Source: Candidatus Zixiibacteriota bacterium (lineage in GTDB: Bacteria; Zixibacteria; MSB-5A5; SM1-73). From it: a DNA stretch of 6,396 bases. The notes under the pieces are model-generated. The model was not told where the DNA came from. It did not search any database and saw only the letters and a list, made by a program, of their open reading frames with translations. Numbering within the stretch: position 1 is the first letter of the stretch; every line of letters starts with the position of its first letter. A program made the translations under genes and the position numbers. This document shows, piece after piece, positions 4,978 through 6,396 of this stretch. The stretch spans positions 817,799-824,194 of the forward strand of contig CP070839.1 of assembly GCA_020341875.1 (NCBI GenBank), read 5' to 3'.

Positions 4978-5379
4978 ATGAAGATAGTAATCTTAGGATG
5001 CAGTCGAGTGGGAGCCATGTTAGCTACCTACCTCGCCAAGAATGGGAACGACGTGGCGGTTATAGACTCTAAGGAAGGCTCCTTCGTCAGGCTCCCGAAG
5101 GAGGCGGAGGTGAAAAGGATACTGGGCATGGGAGTCGAGCACGACGTCCTGAAGAAAGCCGGAATAGAGGAAGCGGACGTTTTCCTGGCCCTCACCAACA
5201 GCGATAACACTAACCTGACAGCCGCACAACTGGTCAAACATACCTTCAAAGTTCCCAGGGTGGCGAGCAGGGTTTACGACGTTCAAAGGGCCAAATCGTT
5301 TGAGGGGTTGCACCTGAACATTATCTGCCCGACCGTGGATACGGTCGAGAAATTCAAGGAGTTTCTGAAGTCAGGATAA
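4978..5379 (+). CDS. TrkA-like RCK_N (NAD-binding) protein, lacking the RCK_C domain
   Basis: A 133-aa protein that is a single Rossmann regulator domain of K+ transport (RCK_N/TrkA-N). The dinucleotide loop is ILGCSRVG (residues 5-12), where the usual GxGxxG reads GCSRVG, with the acidic D30 at the end of strand 2 (VAVID). KKAGIEEADVFLALTNSDNTNL (59-80) is the typical central segment, and PRVASRVYD (93-101) follows. The protein ends after one domain (VDTVEKFKEFLKSG), while most TrkA-type proteins continue into an RCK_C ligand domain. KtrA/TrkA proteins sit on the cytosolic face of K+ channels and transporters and gate them on ATP/ADP or NADH binding. AGGAG (4966-4970) is 7 nt before ATG. The second TrkA 118 bp downstream is complete; paired trkA-like genes beside an APC permease recall the actinobacterial ceoB/ceoC arrangement. 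Confidence 0.87.
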   Translation: MKIVILGCSRVGAMLATYLAKNGNDVAVIDSKEGSFVRLPKEAEVKRILGMGVEHDVLKKAGIEEADVFLALTNSDNTNLTAAQLVKHTFKVPRVASRVYDVQRAKSFEGLHLNIICPTVDTVEKFKEFLKSG

Positions 5380-5382
5380 TCG

Positions 5383-5410
5383 CGAGGTTCGCACCTCGAC
5401 TTTCGAACCT
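5383..5410. other. Mutually exclusive hairpins between the two trkA-like genes
   Basis: CGAGGT (5383-5388) pairs with ACCTCG (5393-5398) around TCGC. Alternatively AGGTTCG (5385-5391) pairs with CGAACCT (5404-5410). The two stems share bases. Further along CTCGA/TCGAG can also pair near 5442-5457. No T-tract, promoter or gene is visible in this 118-bp gap. It may be a processing or stability structure between cistrons. Confidence 0.35.
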
Positions 5411-5497
5411 TGAGACGGGCTTCGCCAACGCCAACCGTGCCTCGAGCTTCTTCGAGTTAAGAGCGACCTCAAGTAGCCAAAGAGAAAGGGTTGACTT

Positions 5498-6160
5498 ATG
5501 TATATCGTTATCGTAGGTGGTGGAGACGTAGGCCTCTCCCTTACCAGATTGCTTCAGGAGCATGGACACGAGGTGGTTTTGGTGGAGAAGGACCCTACCC
5601 GCTACGCCAAGCTTTCGGAGGAGTTGGGTGAAGCCATAATAATGGGGGATGGGGCGGAGTTGGGGACTCTACTGGACCTGGGAGCCAACCGGGCAGACGT
5701 TCTGGTGGCCGTGACCGAAACCGACCAAGACAATCTGGTCATCTGTCAATTAGCCAAGCTGATCTATCTCATTCCGCGCACCATCGCCATAGTGAAGGAT
5801 CCCAGGAACGAGGAGCTCTTTTCGTCCCTGGGCGTGGACGCTACCGTCTCCAGCACAGGAATAATAGCTTCGTTAATCGAAGAGAAGATCGATGCCGGAA
5901 TGGCCATACCGCTTCTGGCATTCAAAGAGTGTGGGCTGGAAATATTCAAGACCCAGCTTTCCACCGAGTCCTCCATTATCAAGAAGAAGATCTCTCAGCT
6001 CGATCTCCCCAAGGATCTGATCATCATCGCCGCGTTGAGGGGAAGCCAGGTTATAATTCCCAAAGGCGACACCGTGTTCCTGCCCGGCGATACGATAATC
6101 ATGCTGATAAGAGAGGAGAACAAGGAAGCCTTCAAACGTCTATTCCTGGAAGCAGTTTGA
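5498..6160 (+). CDS. trkA: TrkA-type potassium uptake regulator (RCK_N + RCK_C)
   Basis: A 220-aa protein, the normal length for single-unit KtrA/TrkA regulators. RCK_N covers residues 1 to about 120: IVGGGDVG (5-12) is the dinucleotide loop, E30 follows strand 2 (VVLVEKD), then MGDGAE (49-54), NRADVLVAVTETDQDNL (64-80) and PRTIAIVKDP (93-102). RCK_C covers about 137-217, with the PKGDTVFLPGDTIIMLI block (188-204) typical of the ligand-binding beta domain. In KtrA the N domain binds ATP/ADP or NAD(H), and in several bacteria the RCK_C domain binds c-di-AMP, which would give a second level of c-di-AMP control beside the riboswitch. That binding is not shown here. A weak AGAAAGGG (5483-5490) lies 7 nt before ATG. 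Symbol is by family; ktrA is an equally fair name. Confidence 0.88.
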   Translation: MYIVIVGGGDVGLSLTRLLQEHGHEVVLVEKDPTRYAKLSEELGEAIIMGDGAELGTLLDLGANRADVLVAVTETDQDNLVICQLAKLIYLIPRTIAIVKDPRNEELFSSLGVDATVSSTGIIASLIEEKIDAGMAIPLLAFKECGLEIFKTQLSTESSIIKKKISQLDLPKDLIIIAALRGSQVIIPKGDTVFLPGDTIIMLIREENKEAFKRLFLEAV

Positions 6161-6251
6161 GTGGCTGCTGTATATTAGTCGCCCGACCATCCCGAAGATC
6201 GTCTCATCTCCCCTGAGTTCAGACCGGAAGCGAGGTGGTTGACGATCTCCT

Positions 6252-6273
6252 TCTCTGAGGGGTCCTTCGGAGA
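6252..6273 (+). other. Hairpin downstream of trkA
   Basis: TCTCTGAGG (6252-6260) pairs with CTTCGGAGA-type sequence (6265-6273, two G-T pairs) around GGTC. No T-tract follows, so it is not a convincing terminator. It may be a leader or 3' stability structure. The rest of 6161-6304 shows no gene or promoter I can support. Confidence 0.35.
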
Positions 6274-6304
6274 GACTTGAGACCCAATATCGAGACGAAA
6301 AATA

Positions 6305-6396
6305 TTGACCACAAGAAAGTCCAGTATTCGTAAGTCGAATCCTAGGGCCAGACGTACTCCCCAACGTGCGATCTGGCTTGTTCTTCTGGCGATTCA
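6305..6396 (+). CDS. Possible N-terminus of a membrane protein, partial (TrkH/KtrB candidate)
   Basis: From TTG 6305 the frame runs open to the window edge: MTTRKSSIRKSNPRARR followed by TPQRAIWLVLLAI. A very basic N-terminus leading straight into a hydrophobic helix is what a cytosolic-N membrane protein looks like. A TPxQ/R stretch before the first helix is usual in TrkH/KtrB K+ translocating subunits, and the two upstream trkA-like genes make such a partner expected. Against it: the start is TTG, only a weak GAGACG (6292-6297) precedes it, and just 30 codons are visible. An in-frame stop at 6278-6280 limits upstream extension. A chance open frame is not excluded. Confidence 0.4.
   Translation, partial: MTTRKSSIRKSNPRARRTPQRAIWLVLLAI

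Noticed and set aside
6305..6330. TTGACC...TATTCG as a promoter
   Set aside because: The spacing is only 14 bp and the -10 is poor; TTG here is better explained as a start codon.
6347..6387. GCCAGA/TCTGGC hairpin followed by TTGTTCTTCT as a terminator of the trkA operon
   Set aside because: The stem is short with unpaired inner bases, the tail is interrupted by G and C, and it lies inside the likely coding start at the right edge.
6175..6393. Minus-strand open frame with plausible residues (SPKDPSEKEIVNHLASGL)
   Set aside because: There is an in-frame stop at the window edge, no usable start until a late GTG without ribosome site, and it competes with the plus-strand membrane-protein start, which fits the context better.
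1..6396. CRISPR array, tRNA or rRNA genes, IS transposase
   Set aside because: I saw no regular repeat-spacer pattern, no tRNA cloverleaf with a T-loop, no rRNA signature and no transposase frame.

Overview
The window looks like chromosomal DNA of an uncultivated bacterium, probably of the FCB/candidate-phylum kind. The clues are the end of a secreted dockerin-type protein, a dispersed GTAGGGGCGGAGC palindrome, a degenerate 8-bp intergenic tandem repeat, frequent AGG/AGA arginine codons, and GGAGG ribosome binding sites with consensus sigma-70 promoters. The phylum cannot be fixed from this sequence alone.

Left part (1-870). The C-terminus of a dockerin-repeat protein faces a small two-helix membrane protein of LiaI/LiaF type on the minus strand, with a palindromic repeat between the convergent ends. 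Next is a compact, self-contained transcription unit: a consensus promoter (598-627), a leader with two hairpins, one of which covers the ribosome binding site and TTG start, a 30-residue Lys/Cys-rich peptide gene (713-805) and a strong intrinsic terminator (831-869). I recognise no family for the peptide.

Middle part (870-2062). A second, inverted copy of the palindrome precedes a 200-aa protein that joins a sigma-region-4-like helix-turn-helix to a C-terminal CxxC...HxxxH module. It is followed by eight degenerate 8-bp repeats and a 95-aa ribbon-helix-helix DNA-binding protein.

Right part (2063-6396). A consensus promoter drives a clear cyclic-di-AMP (ydaO/yuaA) riboswitch that ends in an intrinsic terminator. 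Downstream, all on the plus strand, are an APC-superfamily permease, a two-TM small protein, a membrane-anchored universal stress (USP) domain protein, an RCK_N-only TrkA-like protein, a complete RCK_N+RCK_C TrkA protein, and probably the first codons of another membrane protein, perhaps TrkH/KtrB. The first three genes overlap and are surely cotranscribed. The two TrkA genes follow after 177 and 118 bp gaps holding structured repeats and no visible promoter. c-di-AMP is the main second messenger limiting potassium uptake, so the likely reading is one K+ uptake and osmotic-control island: the riboswitch shuts off synthesis when c-di-AMP is high, and the RCK and USP proteins gate transport by nucleotide binding. 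The assignment of K+ rather than an amino acid as the permease substrate rests on this context. A CAACGGAT palindromic element occurs both inside the riboswitch expression platform and between the USP and first trkA genes.
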